64,000 bases of DNA, taken from positions 1 through 64,000 of the forward strand of contig JALJEE010000635.1 in NCBI GenBank assembly GCA_023231475.1, read 5' to 3'. The DNA is from Seison nebaliae. Lineage: Eukaryota; Rotifera; Pararotatoria; Seisonacea; Seisonidae. Positions 23,589 through 36,454 of the stretch are shown here, one piece after another (the stretch's first letter is position 1; every line of letters begins with the position of its first letter). Below the pieces are notes generated by a model, which was given only the letters and a program-made list of their open reading frames with translations, was not told where the DNA came from and ran no database searches. Made by a program: the position numbers and the translations under genes.

Positions 23589-26500
23589 TTGAGAGGAAGG
23601 GGAGAGATGGGATGATTTGGATGAATGTCGTTTATTTGTTCCGCTACTGTCGCCTATGAGAAATGAATATTCGTCTCCCAAAATAATCGAATTAAAATTA
23701 GTTTCATCATGTTCAATTCACATTCTTCTCATCTCGTATCGTTTCTCAATACTAGTCTACAATGGAAAGGACATGAAATTTATTTAAATGAAGAGATAAA
23801 AGAAAAGAAATGAATCAATAATCGACGAAACAATAAATTAGATGAATAGCGAAAAAAATTTAATGAATTTCAATACATTCCTTTCTCAAAATCATTAGTG
23901 AATGACGTCATTCCGTTATAGAACTATTCAATTCTTCTTCTTCTTCTTCCTTTCTTCCTTCCTTCCTTCCTTCTCTCATTCGATTTATCCCTTACACTTC
24001 TCTCCTCTCGAAGGACACTACTACAAATATGATCGATACGATTTACTTTCTGATTAATATGATCATTTACAACATAGTCAATTACATAATTGATGAAATG
24101 AGATTGGACTAATTACGAAGAATTACTATTAATTCTTCTTATTGATTTATTCAACTCTTCCCCCCACCACCACCACTACCATCATCACCATCACACCGAT
24201 GACGTGACGAGAAAATCATCGAAAACTCAATTCAAATATTTCACATGCAAAACGGACATTCTTCGCTGACATTCGACGTCTCTGGACGTCCTTCCATCAA
24301 CATACTCACACTTCCATTTTTACTCTCTCATTCGATTAATTCTATGGACGATGGGGAAACAATTGATGAGAACGCGAAGGATTTCTTCGAAGGAGAAATT
24401 TCTTTCACAATATGACACCAGAATATTGTCCTTGTTGTTGTTGTTCGTTCATTCGTTCGTTCGTTCGTTGTTGTTTGATTTCGGATATTCGAGATAACGT
24501 TCCTGATAATGACGTCGTGACGATTATTGTTGAGAGGATGATCTGTGAGGGAGGGAGGGAAAGTAGAAAGTATCTCTCGCCCACATCTCTCCAATATCAG
24601 AAGAATGTGTGAAGGAGGAGAAAACGTTTGTTTCTTTCCGATTTGAAAGAAGAGTAATTTTCCGCCCTTTAACATTCCAATTCGTCGACCTTGGAATGGG
24701 TAACATTGAAGAGAATTTGAATAAAAAATATGGAGAAATTTATCAGAATAATGAAGAACAAATGAATGAATAGATGAATGATTCAATGATTCCGCTTGAA
24801 CAGAGATAAAAGGGACAAGATGAAATTGATTTTTAATTGAAGAAGAACTTCTTTCAAGATCCTCCTCTTCCTGACTCACACTCTCGTCGGTAAGAGGGGG
24901 TAGGGGAAGAAACATTGAAATTCATTCAATTTTCTTCTTACTTGAATTATCCATAAAATTTATTCTTCCCTGCCGATCTCTCAATCATTCCATCTTACCA
25001 TTCCGTTTGGTCGTCTCATGTCCGACAGTTTCTCATAAATGGACGGACAACCATCATTCCTCCCGTTCACTTCGACATGAATGAATTCCATTCCTTTTAA
25101 TCATTTCAAATTCATTCAGTCGTTAATTGAGAATATCTATCCTGGGTAAAGATGGGTTAGATGAGATATTTCTAATAATTATATGTTCCTTTCTCATAAA
25201 TCATTTCCGAATCGAATTCCTATTTATACATATCTGACAATTCGCTAAGCAGATCTATCCGGTCAGGATAAGCAAACTGAGAAATCGAGTGAGAATTTTT
25301 GAAAGATATTGAAAGTCCAACTACGCTTTCCTATCTCCTAATCACCGTACTCCCATCATCAATTTTTAGATGGAAATGAGAGTAGTCGAAACAAAGACTC
25401 GTTTTTACATCATTTCCACCTAAACTCAGTTAATCGTCGACTTTCCCATGTCTTCCATCAATTCTCCCATGTCTTCCATCAACTCTCCCAATGAATACTC
25501 TTCATGAACACTCCATTCAATTATATTAATTAGAGAACTGTTCCGATTTATATCCGATTTCTAATTCTATCTATTTTATTATTCTCATGAGATCGTTTTA
25601 CTTAAAGAAAATAAATCATCATTATCATCATCTCCCCTCTCAATGCCATTGTTTGGTTGTTCGACAACTGATCTATTTAAGTGGTTGGTAAAGTGAGTGG
25701 AAATCGAATTCGGCACACAAGCCGTTCCAATCAACTCCTCTAAACAATTCACATTATCCAGTAAATTCTGGTATGCCCTCCTCCCCAATACCATGAGAAC
25801 GGAAAGAAGGGATAATTGTTTAGATCGTTCTCTCACAAGTAATTTCATTCACAGACCGATGAGGAAGAAGAGGAAGATCGATAATAACAACCGGGAACAA
25901 CGATGAAGAACTATCACGATCTTTCGTGGAGAGAATAGGTCAATATTATTAGAGTTTGATAGCCATGCAATTCGTTGATTGCGATGAGAGAGGCACATAA
26001 TAATCAAAGAGAAGACGAGTATGAGAAGGAAGATCGAATGAAAACAATGAGAATTTGTTTTGGAATAAGAAAGAACGATTTCTTCCTTTCTTTTCTTCCT
26101 TCCGTACACAACATCTCTGGAGAGTGGCGGTGGGTGAAGAAGGAGAAGGAGGCGAACTCAATTTATTATACAAATGAATTTTATGTGTTTTTTTACTGAT
26201 TTAATTCAATAAACAATAAACCATCGCTATATTCTCCACAATATTAATATTTTCATCTTCCATCCCCATCATCATACGGGACTGATATGGCTGTATGTTT
26301 TCTAATCAATTAAATAAGTGGAACTATTCCCGACTCAAAACAATAATAATAGAAGGAGAAAATGTTATTGTTGATAATTAATGGAATGGGCCAAATGAAC
26401 GAAATGATGGAGAAGACGTTGATGTTCAGGAATTTTTGGGTGTTGGAGAATTGTTGGAAGCATTCGCACCAGATGTGGCCAATATTCGCATTATGATCGG

Positions 26501-26659
26501 TCAATTGAGTCGAATTAACTCCCGTCAAAATATTCAAATTATTTCGCTACTCCGATCGATGATGATGATGTGATGGTGTGATGGTAACAAATTAATTTTA
26601 TTTCATTCGCAATTCTCTTTGATGAAAAAAGAAAAAAAAAGGAAAATTAAAACTGGAAA
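23506..26659. other. 3.1 kb intergenic, no supported gene
   Basis: Upstream of the CRIM1-like gene and downstream of the GPCR, both on the minus strand. Holds a (GTT)n tract at 23523-23546, a (GAT/ATG)n tract at about 23547-23590, (TTC)n/(CTTC)n at 23934-23975 and (GTTC)n near 24440-24475. Minus-strand frames at 24328-24915, 25585-25848 and 26310-26537 are low-complexity or lack family resemblance. The missing CRIM1 signal-peptide exon could lie here but I could not identify it. Confidence 0.45.
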
Positions 26660-29542
26660 TTATTTTCGCTGAAATGCGGTGGAATACGGGCGATTGGGAC
26701 GTCGGACACGACGACAAAGTATTCGGTGAAAAGCAAGACGAAAATCAGGCGAAAAGATTGTGTAGATAATGGGGTTGAGTGTGGAGTTGACGTAACCAAG
26801 CCAGAGGAAAAATGAGTAGAGAATTGGAGGAAATTTTAACGTCTCATTCTTGTCGAACGGTGTTATCAGTTCGTGAATGAAAAATGGCAGCCAACAAATA
26901 ACAAAAGCACCAATGATAATTCCTAAAGTTTTTGAAGCTTTTCGCTCCCGCTTCATGTCGATACGTTCTCGACGTTTTCTCATCATCGAGAGACTTCTCA
27001 TCACCAGATTAGATGTGCCATTAGCTAAATCTTCGACTTTGTTCGGTTTCTCGTCAACGATTAATGTGGACGCTGTCGTCAATAAACACGTATCGATCAT
27101 AATGGCTGAGATTCCTCCGGCCGCATTCTTCTTTCCCAACATTTCTTCTTTCGATACATCTTTCTTCTTTTCCGTTAATTTATTTGACATATCGTCATTC
27201 GTGTTATTTATCACCCTTTTATTATTCGTCATTTCATCATCGTCCATTTTGGTGAGGGTGGTATTCGAACCATTCTCTACCAATGTCTTATTATCATTAA
27301 TCGTTAACGAGTCGTGCATTCTAGATGCATCGTCTGATAAGTCGTTTTCAAAACTTTTATTCTCTTTCTCCAATATCAGATCGAGACTATGTGGTAAAAT
27401 GGAAGATTTCCGTGAGGAATCTTCTCTCTTGATTGATGGTGGATTGGGTTGGAGTTCGCACGAATTGCTTTGACTTCGTTTCTCGTTCCAAGTTAAAATC
27501 GTTTGACATTTGATGCTTCGACAATGTTTATTATTTGAATCGGTCAATTTCCCATTTTTGGTTGATGGACGTGGGGAGATGGTTGAGAGGGAGAGACACG
27601 GTTTATTGGTAATGATCTCACTGGTGGGTATGGTGGAATATGGGGAGGAAGGATAAATCTCATCAGACAACAAATAAATTGGTTGTGTGTCTGTCGTTCG
27701 TTGGATGTGAGTACGTGAATTGCGATGTGAATAAACTTTACTCCTCTTTATCTGATGAATGGTAATCGTATCGATTTTACTCGTATTCTTCTTCTTCCAC
27801 AAATTGTAACGATATTGATTCGTCAGTTCTGGTGACGTGACGAGAATACTACACGACTCGTTACTGGAAATTTGTTTGTCTTTCATTTTTTTGATTTGGC
27901 GCCGATATTCTCGTCGTTCCGACGATCGACTATTCGTATGTGTCGATTGGTTCGTCGTCAATTTAACCAGGTTGGGCGACATATCACCAAATGATGGTGT
28001 CGGTACGATCGATTGTCTTCTCATCGTCGACGGTGATGATGTGGTGGAGGAAGTTAAAACATTCGTCGTCACTTCACAATCGTCATGTGGATGAGAACAT
28101 AAAATATTGGACGTACCGGAAAATCTTGATTTATCCAAATTTAATAATTTTGTTGTTGTTGTGGTGGTGGTGGTAGTGGCGACGGTTGCCATGACAACAT
28201 TAGATCGTAAATTATCATATAAACTCAAATCTTTCGGCATGGTCATATTGTCGGTGGTGGTGTTGGTGGTGATGGTGGTTGTTGGAGGTAATGTCTTGTC
28301 ATCTTCTCCCAATTCTCCCTCCTCTTCCACCAATTTTGTATTAAGGGCAATATTTTCGGTGACGGTTTCTCCCGTTTGTGGAATTGATTGTTTCGTTTGA
28401 GTATTTGATATTTCGCTACTGATTTCACGTCGAAGACAACCTTCTTTCACTCTCCCTATGGAAAAACAACTGAGACGTTTCGGCTCTTTCGCATTGGTCG
28501 AGAGTCGTTGACTGACGATTTTACTACGATGAATTCTGAATTTGGCCGCTTGAAAAATCTTCCAATATATGAAACACATCACAAATAGTGGAATGTAGAA
28601 GGCGACGAGAACCGACGTTAAGCGGTACCATTGCGGACCGACAATTCCGCACGTTTCGAACGTTTCATATTCATCGTGATATCTTTGTCGTTTGTTCAAT
28701 ATGGTGCTCGTTATAAGTTGATTGTTGATGGTCGTTTGATTTTCTCTCGGAATTTTGTTGATGGCACCAACCGAACTCTCTCGACGGAACACAAATTTGG
28801 GTATGATAGAGATGATGGCGGAGAGGAACCAGACGAAAAAGATCATGAAATAAATCCTGTTCGCTGTCCGTTTTGCTGCGTAATCGATTTTGGTGATAGC
28901 CCAAAATCGGTCGAGAGCGATCGCCACCAAATGGAGAATGGACGCAGTGCAACATAACATGTCCAATGAGATCCACATGTCACAAATGATGGGACCCAAA
29001 TTCTCTTGTGGGATGAGTTCGTTGATTAAACTGAGTGGCATTACAATCGTGCCCACCATCAAATCGGCGACCGCCAACGATAAACTTAAATAATAGGCGA
29101 CAGTCGATCGTAATTGTCTATCGATTAAAACGGCAGTGATGACGAGAACGTTACCGATGAGTGTTAGAACGATGAGAAAGACGAGAATGATGATAAGAAT
29201 ATATTGTCCGGGAGAGAACTGCAGATTTTGGTGGTGAACGTTCGTGGGAGAAAGTAGCGAATTACCATTCTCATTCCGATTAGATGTGCCATTATTACTT
29301 GTTCCATTTCTCTCGTTTCGATTATTGGAATTTGTGCTCCTAGCACCCCCTAAGCGCCCACTCCCACCGGTGTTGGTGTGAGACGAAGAAGAATGCGACG
29401 AATGTGTCTGCGCTTCCAGATTAAGTGCCACATTTAACAATGAGTTGTCGTTCGTCAATTTATCACCCAGACCATAATGATGGAGGGGATAGAACGGTTG
29501 GTTGTCCACGAATAACAAAGGAAGATCGTACATGTTATTCAT
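26660..29542 (-). CDS. Biogenic-amine GPCR, 5-HT1-like serotonin receptor
   Basis: Single exon, 960 aa, class A. TM1 begins near residue 114 (ILIIILVFLIVLTLIGNVLVI). TM3 has the amine-binding Asp in SLDMLCCTASILHL and ends in DRF instead of the usual DRY. TM5 carries AFYIPLFVMCFIYWKIFQAAKFRI, TM6 has ICWLPFFIHEL and TM7 has WLGYVNSTLNPIIY. The conserved disulfide Cys pair is present (IICDMW and ETCGIVG). These motifs fit 5-HT1-type receptors, which usually couple to Gi/o; octopamine/tyramine or dopamine receptors are less likely alternatives. The third intracellular loop is extremely long (over 500 residues, Ser/Thr/Asn-rich), and the extracellular N-terminus has several N-x-S/T sites. Start ATG 29542 lies 24 nt ahead of no other in-frame Met than Met4. 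Confidence 0.9.
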   Translation of the reverse strand: MNNMYDLPLLFVDNQPFYPLHHYGLGDKLTNDNSLLNVALNLEAQTHSSHSSSSHTNTGGSGRLGGARSTNSNNRNERNGTSNNGTSNRNENGNSLLSPTNVHHQNLQFSPGQYILIIILVFLIVLTLIGNVLVITAVLIDRQLRSTVAYYLSLSLAVADLMVGTIVMPLSLINELIPQENLGPIICDMWISLDMLCCTASILHLVAIALDRFWAITKIDYAAKRTANRIYFMIFFVWFLSAIISIIPKFVFRRESSVGAINKIPRENQTTINNQLITSTILNKRQRYHDEYETFETCGIVGPQWYRLTSVLVAFYIPLFVMCFIYWKIFQAAKFRIHRSKIVSQRLSTNAKEPKRLSCFSIGRVKEGCLRREISSEISNTQTKQSIPQTGETVTENIALNTKLVEEEGELGEDDKTLPPTTTITTNTTTDNMTMPKDLSLYDNLRSNVVMATVATTTTTTTTTKLLNLDKSRFSGTSNILCSHPHDDCEVTTNVLTSSTTSSPSTMRRQSIVPTPSFGDMSPNLVKLTTNQSTHTNSRSSERREYRRQIKKMKDKQISSNESCSILVTSPELTNQYRYNLWKKKNTSKIDTITIHQIKRSKVYSHRNSRTHIQRTTDTQPIYLLSDEIYPSSPYSTIPTSEIITNKPCLSLSTISPRPSTKNGKLTDSNNKHCRSIKCQTILTWNEKRSQSNSCELQPNPPSIKREDSSRKSSILPHSLDLILEKENKSFENDLSDDASRMHDSLTINDNKTLVENGSNTTLTKMDDDEMTNNKRVINNTNDDMSNKLTEKKKDVSKEEMLGKKNAAGGISAIMIDTCLLTTASTLIVDEKPNKVEDLANGTSNLVMRSLSMMRKRRERIDMKRERKASKTLGIIIGAFVICWLPFFIHELITPFDKNETLKFPPILYSFFLWLGYVNSTLNPIIYTIFSPDFRLAFHRILCRRVRRPNRPYSTAFQRK

Positions 29543-31590
29543 TTCTTATTTCCTTCTCACAAGCGAATCGGTGGACAGTCATATCATCATTTGACACACG
29601 TAAATTTGTTGTTGAATGAAAAGTTGAATGCAAAGTTGAATGATTGTGGAATTTTCTCAATTGATCATTGATCATATTCAAACATCCCTCCTTCTCTTCT
29701 CACATGATCGTTAAGACTTTTATCATCATCAGTATCGTCATTGATTCTGTTGATATGGGAAGAAGAAAAAAATGAGTTGAATAAATTTTAAAAAAAAATT
29801 ATTTGAAAAAAGAAAAAAAGTTTTGACCACAACGAAACGAGAAGTAGTGAAAGAGAATTTTAGAAGAGAATTGGAAAGGAAAGAAAAGTTTCGAATTAAC
29901 CTATTCGAAATGTGTTGGTGAACGGGAGATGACTCGGAGAAGGAGGAGGATTGGGCGTCACTCGTTACGGGAGATAAGGAATGAGATAATGGGAAGGAGA
30001 TGAGATAATGGTAAGGTCTCCAAACTGCTGGTAAATAGGACAGTTCCGTACGACTATTATGTTCATTAATTCGACTAATGGAAAGAATGACATTATGATT
30101 CCAATAGAAAATTATTTGAAGGACGTTGGTGGATGGGAGAAGCAGAAAATAGATGGGGAATAAAAGAAGAAGGCAAAGGAATGAACAAACGACTTTTCTT
30201 TCCATTTTTTTCTCGTCGGCAACTAGATGAGAAATAAAGCAAATCAGAAGGTAAATGATGTTGGAACAATACGACCTAAATTCGAACGAACCAAAATAAA
30301 ATAAAGAAATCGAGCAACAACAAAACAATAACAAGAACAACATCATCATATTTTATTCTTTCGTTATTCTGTTTGAGTTGAATGCAATAGGAGATTAGCT
30401 CGTTCCATCTAATATATTTGAGCAACATCCTTTCTATTGCTTTGGTGCTCCCCCTTCCCATTCATAGCTCAGTAAAAAACGGTCGCATTTTCCCATTAAA
30501 ATTGTTGGAATGCTTCCTGTAACGAGAACGATCATTCATTTCCGTGTTTACTCACTCGCTCTCGCCTTTTCTCCGTTTCTTTCTTTTTTCAAACTTTTCC
30601 TTCAACGACGTTCACCCAGATACTCTCAACTCCGATTTCCCTTCACATATCTCCCACACGTTCACTCTTCTTCGTCTTCTTCTTCATTGTCCGTTCAAAT
30701 GAAGGGAATAGTTATGCAATAATGGCGATAAGATAATAACTCAACATTTCCTACATACACTAGTCAATGTTATAATATGCTGGTTCAATCCAAACATTTA
30801 ACTGATACATTACTAGACATGAGCGGTACCGATTAACTATTGGTACTCTCTGTCGAATGACTGACGACATAATGTGATCGGGAGTAAAAGAGCAATTTGG
30901 CGAGTGTGGCCAAGTCAATCTTCTCATCATACGCACCAGACGAATAAGTGAGATGGAAAGAATGAGACGGGAGACGAAGGAAGGCGATGGGTGAACGGGA
31001 GCGAGTGGGGAGTCGATACAACTAGAGCATACGGAAGAAATGTTCGTGCAATCCTTTCATGAAATTTTCAAATAAAATCATCACTGCTTTGGCATTAATG
31101 GAAAGCAATTATTAATAGTAAATAAATTAAGTATGACATATCTAATCAATCAATGTCCGATCTCCTAGACACTAAGAACTAACGTGACCGACAATGTTCC
31201 ATTACATGCGCACAGTCATTCCTCTCCCTTCTCTTCTTTGTTCGGTCATGTCTCCTTCTTATGACATTAAGGGATGTTCCATACATTGGCAATGAAAGAA
31301 AGGATGGGGACCGTACTTGAATGTATTAATCCGTCGACTAGGCCGCGAAGATGATACGTACGTCGTCATGATCAGGATACATTAGTAAGTGGACAGATTG
31401 TTAATGTACTGAATTATCGTAACAATCAAATCATCTTAACTTTTCTCCCCTCCCCAACGAAAGTAGACAAGGCAAGAAAGGAGTGAGGGAATGTCATTTT
31501 ATTGAATTAACACGGAAATTGGGAAATGCTTCCCTCCAAAATATTCTCATGTCGTTTAGACGAAGGGGAAACATATTAGATAATCATCAT

Positions 31591-31638
<48 letters not shown>

Positions 31639-34600
31639 GTCATCATGATCCATATCAGTCCCAACAACTAATTGTTATTTAATTAATAATGAAAATTAAT
31701 TAAGAAATTAATCAATTAATTAATTAATTAATAATTATCACATTCTTTGATAAGGGATCGAGGAGGGAGGGAGGGAGTTAGGTAGAGAAAGAGGAAACAT
31801 TAATTGATAATTGATCATTCCAAAACACTACTACTCACCTAGTGAAAGTGTTGGAGCCGAACTGGAACGGATGTGAATTGTAAAAGAATTAGAATGAAAT
31901 TCAAATGTTTGAAATTTGCCACTTCTGTCCAATGGGGACGAGCAAAAATGGAAGTGGCGAAACTGGGAGGACATAATGAAAAGAAGAAATATTATTAGGA
32001 ATTGTTCCAATTCAGCAAGGGGAATCACATTATACAATCGTTATACAATTTAAGAATATCATGTTGACTGCTTTATTCGACATATAAAAGAAATAAACAA
32101 AAGAGAAATAGGAAAGAATAAATTCTTTTAAATGAAAAGATAATAACAAAAAAATTGATAAGTAGAAAATAATAAGATATTTCCTCATATTCCTTCCAAC
32201 TCGTCATTGATCATTATCATTATCATCAGCATTATGATTACTAGTGCCTATCACCCTCCCCCCTCCCGTCTCTCATAATCACATATTGAAAAGATAATTT
32301 TTGACATCGCTAGCTCACACATCCATTATAGTCTTATCTTTCGATTAGGCAGGGGCAGTCGTGAGTTCGATGAAGAAGTTGTCGAAGAGCAATGATTACC
32401 ATCGCTCATGTTTCTTGTTTTCTTTGATGATTCATCATATTTATTCATGAATTGGCTAAACTGATACATCGGCAATATTCTCTCCTCCATTCTTTACTTC
32501 CTCTCACCAATTCCTTACACGCTCTCTCGCATTCCTACAAGCAGCAAATTCGCTAAGGAATCGAGTCCAATTGATAAATTGGGAACAGTCCACTATCTAT
32601 GAAAAGGAAGACGATAACGTCGAACGACAACAACCATTCAAATTCGCAACTTTCATACGCAATTTCCCTGCAGTTCCCAACTTCTTCCAGCCGATGCACC
32701 ACCATTCGAAGAAGAACTTGTAACACGAGAGCTTGATCAATTTTCGTTTTGTGCCTTTACGTCTTCTCATTATAATCGAACTGTCTTTTGATGAGTAGAT
32801 CACGTGCAACCCATTCCTTTTCTGAAAAACGAACAATTTATGAGACTATTACGTTCCTTCAACAATACTCCTCTCCCTCCTCCTCCTCCTCCTCTACTCT
32901 CAACAATGACGACTATGATAACGACGATGACGAATGAACTAGTCAACGGCTGAATAGATCGGGAGCGAAACAAACATTTCCCATCACCAAATTAAATGAG
33001 GAAGATAAGGGAGAGAAGGTCGAATTCCTTCACAGTTTGACGAATATACGAACCGATTGTTTCCATTTTCCTAGTTCTTTCCTTCCTTTACCCTTCTACC
33101 AACTACCAAACTGAATAAGGTGCACCTACAGGAAATTGCTTCTTCACACCTTTCTCATTTATCACTCAAACATGTCCGTTGGACGATTCGTATTCCGAAC
33201 ATCTTCTCATCTCGGACGTCCCTCCAATCCCTCCGAGCCGAACAATTAATCTTTCATGTCCTCGTCGCACAATCTACTTATCATCTTCTCCTTTCCATGA
33301 ATTATTTGTCCTTCTGATATTTTGTCCTTTTTACCTTCGCTTCGCCAGTTCTTCACGCCGATCACGACAAGAACATATAACAGTGTCTTCATCAACGAAC
33401 TTTCCAATTAGCATCTTAATTCTTCATTCATCTCATGAATATTTATCATTACCAATAGAAATACACTTTAAAATAATACCTTGTATATACTTCCATGTCT
33501 ACCATTTGTTTTCATCATAATAATGCTGTTTACTCATCTAGTCCGTTATACGTAAAATAACTCTCCCTCTCCCTCTCTCCTTCTCCCATCCCATCAAATC
33601 TGGAACTTGATTCTTTTAGACTCAATTATTGAAAAGTATTTTCAACTATAAATCCACAAACTTTAAATACCAAATAAATCATTCGGATATTGAGAGATCA
33701 CTGATTTGGCGTGGCAAACTTCAACTTTTTCAACTAATCTCCGAAGAATCTTCACATTAATCGGAGCCCATCGCAATATCTGTCAATTCTCACAATTCAC
33801 CTCCAATTTACCTCCGATTTCTTCGGTTACGTAATTGGGACTTGTTTCCCCTCTAATCAAACATTCTCCCATCTCCAAATTCTCACATATTTCTTATTTG
33901 TGATTTGGAAGAAGGAATTCTCTCATCTAAAAAAATCGTTAGGGGAAAGTACGATATGCTAAGTCATTAAATCAACAATCAAATCGAATAAGATCATATC
34001 ATTTTTTGGAGAAGAGAATTCTCTGATCAACCATATGTCGGTCGAATAAATCTGCATGTCCATTCGTGAGCAAATAAAAGATTTCCTTAAGGAGAATTTG
34101 CGGAGACCATTCCCAATGTTTCCTACTTTTAACTCTTTCGATTACTTTTTACTGTAAATTAGAGAATTCGACAATATGTTTGGAAGAAAGTTGAGTTCGT
34201 TCAAAAGTTTAAGAGTAGCGATTCGGGAATATTTCCTTTTCAATCGAAGAAGAAAGTGCAGCGAATACGAACGAAATTCATATTTAGTACGATGTTCGTC
34301 TAATTTGAATAGATTCATTAAAATCCATCTGTCCATCACTAAGCGATTTCATTTTCTATTCATGCATTTAACCTTCCTCTCGCCCTAACAAATTGGAGAG
34401 AAAAAGGGAAAATTTATTTAAAATATCAACAACATTAGGCGATAGTAAATAAAATCAACAAACAATCTACTTCTTTCCTTAAACTGACAAGGAAGAAATA
34501 AAGGAAAACTGAAATCACCTAACCTCCATCTAATCTAAATATGTTTATTACATTTATTAGGAGAACATCTCCGAACCAAATGATTATTTGAGATCAGTCT

Positions 34601-35370
34601 GCACACAACCTGCCAACATATATTGTGAAATTGTTCCTCGGAAAATAATCCAAAGAAAATTCGGTTAAAATTTAGGGAATTTTTGTCTTTTTGAAATTGA
34701 TTTAACATTATCGATTAATAATTGAAAAGAATGAAGGACTCGTCACTTATCTGACAATTACAGTGGAATTAGAATTCATCGACTGACATTGTCATGTGAT
34801 GATTCGTGTGGAAAAGATTTGGTGGAAGAAAAAGAAAGTGAAATTCGATGACTACTTAAGTTATTTGTCACTTTTAATTATTGTGTAAATCTCTCGATAT
34901 AATTCAAATATCGAATAAGACAAATATCGTCATCAATTTATCGATTGGAAAAATTGAGTGTAAATTAGGAGTCCTAATTTAGGAGAATAATAAATGTAAG
35001 AAATAATGTGGTTGGGCACTGAGATAAAAGTGTGGTGAATTGTCATGAAATGGAGTGGCGAAGAGGTAATCGAATTATTTGAATAATTAAAAAGTTGGGG
35101 AGTTCAAATGAATGGAGAAGGAGAGGAAAGTTATGATATCTCGAGGGAAGATTTGAGCGTCCGTTGTATGAGAGGGGGGATGGGAAGACGTTAATTGTTT
35201 GCGATCTTCCCTAATCATCAAGTGAGAGGGGAAAGATGAAGAGAATTTTGCGAATGATTGTGTAAGATAAAACGGAATGGTATTTGAGGAATTAAGCAAT
35301 AAAAGTTTCAATTAGGTGAATTAGGTAGACACATATCATGAAAGTAATGATTAAGGAGGGAGAGAAAAAA

Positions 35371-35405
<35 letters not shown>

Positions 35406-36454
35406 AATGACTTCCAATTAAAAGATAAAGAATTCACTGATAAATTTAACAGTCTCAAAATAGTTGAGGAGAGGTGGTGGTGGTGTTGGCGGCGGTGAGA
35501 GTTTGAGTTGGGAAAGAAAGCAATTGAAAACATAAAAGTTAATTGTAAATGAGTTGGTGTATGGAGGGTTGGGGAGTGAAGACATATTGAATGAGGGTGA
35601 ATGAGTGACTGATGATGGAATTCTTATCATTCTCATCTTCGAATTTGGTTTCTGTGTAACATTTTGATTTTAAGTTGAATGAACATTATCTAACTTCTGT
35701 TTCGATTGCACTAATGTTTATGTTTGGGAAGCATATACCTTTGCGGCAGATTAACTTTTATATGTCTCTATACATGTCCTGTGTATGTGTGGCTTGGTAC
35801 ATGGGACGTATGTCTCCTCGCCATGTCGATGGGAGAGCGGTGAATGTGCGCTTTATTTACTACTGGCTGTATGATGATTGCCCTATCGTTCCTCTTTAAC
35901 AACTAAACAGGAAAGCTGAAAAGGAAAGGAAAGAACCTTCCAATTTCAAAGGAGAAAGGAATCATTAATCAATTTCTAATAACTAAAACTTATTTATGAA
36001 TTTCTCCAAGAAATCCATTATTCTTCTCGTTGTGTCAACTATAATCTGCTCCCCCTCCTCATTCTCCCTTCCTTATTCTACAGTCAACGAACGCAATTGT
36101 TTTGGGAGTTAGCAAGAGCTAATCGTTAAATAATTTTATTCGTTTCCCTCATCCTCATCTAATCGCAAATTATTCAACTCTACTTAATCCCAATGCATCC
36201 CCTCCCATCACCTCCACTCGTTCATTTACGTACGAAAAATACAATTTAAAATTCTTTCTTTCCTTTCCAATCAATATAATGATGAACATGTTCCTATTAA
36301 TTTTTGATTTATCTGACAAGTTTGAATATTGACTCGTTGTGAGTTTGAAGATGAAAAACAGTATTGAATTGAACTTTAATTTAAGAAAGAATGAATGATT
36401 TTGTTGGAATTTTGGAAAATTTAAAAAAAAAAATTTCTTCCCCGAAAACAAATG
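29543..36454. other. 6.9 kb region without a supported gene
   Basis: Many short frames on both strands, none with a recognisable family or a convincing exon chain. Composition is repetitive: an (ATC)n tract at 31592-31638, AATTAATTAATT runs at 31680-31735, a (CCT/CTC)n stretch near 32870-32895, (GAA)n at about 35368-35406, and a GGT/GGC run near 35471-35495. The minus-strand frame at 29738-30349 (203 codons) is hydrophobic low-complexity directly upstream of the GPCR and is more likely its 5'UTR or promoter. Long 5' regulatory DNA of the receptor, or unrecognised non-coding RNAs, are possible. Confidence 0.4.
31592..31638. repeat. (ATC)n microsatellite
   Basis: About 15 consecutive ATC/CAT units interrupted once near the end by CGTC. 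Same motif family as the coding poly-Ser tracts elsewhere in the window. Confidence 0.9.

Noticed and set aside
24328-24915. 195-codon minus-strand frame
   Set aside because: Low-complexity Ser/Asn/Thr with repeat-derived stretches (NERTNERTTT), no family and no splice partners.
25585-26537. Minus-strand frames that might form a small secreted or neuropeptide gene (a hydrophobic stretch followed by LGRR)
   Set aside because: Frames are separated by stops with no convincing GTT..AG join, and there is no second processing site or known peptide motif.
29738-30349. 203-codon minus-strand frame upstream of the GPCR
   Set aside because: Phe/Leu/Ser-rich reading of A/T-rich DNA; more likely 5'UTR or promoter of the receptor.
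32440-32710. About 87 open codons on the plus strand without an ATG
   Set aside because: No start, no splice partner and no protein-like composition; could be chance in low-stop pyrimidine-rich DNA.
33120-33520. Overlapping plus-strand frames of 65 and 113 codons
   Set aside because: Pyrimidine-rich Ser/His/Leu readings in different frames, no family.
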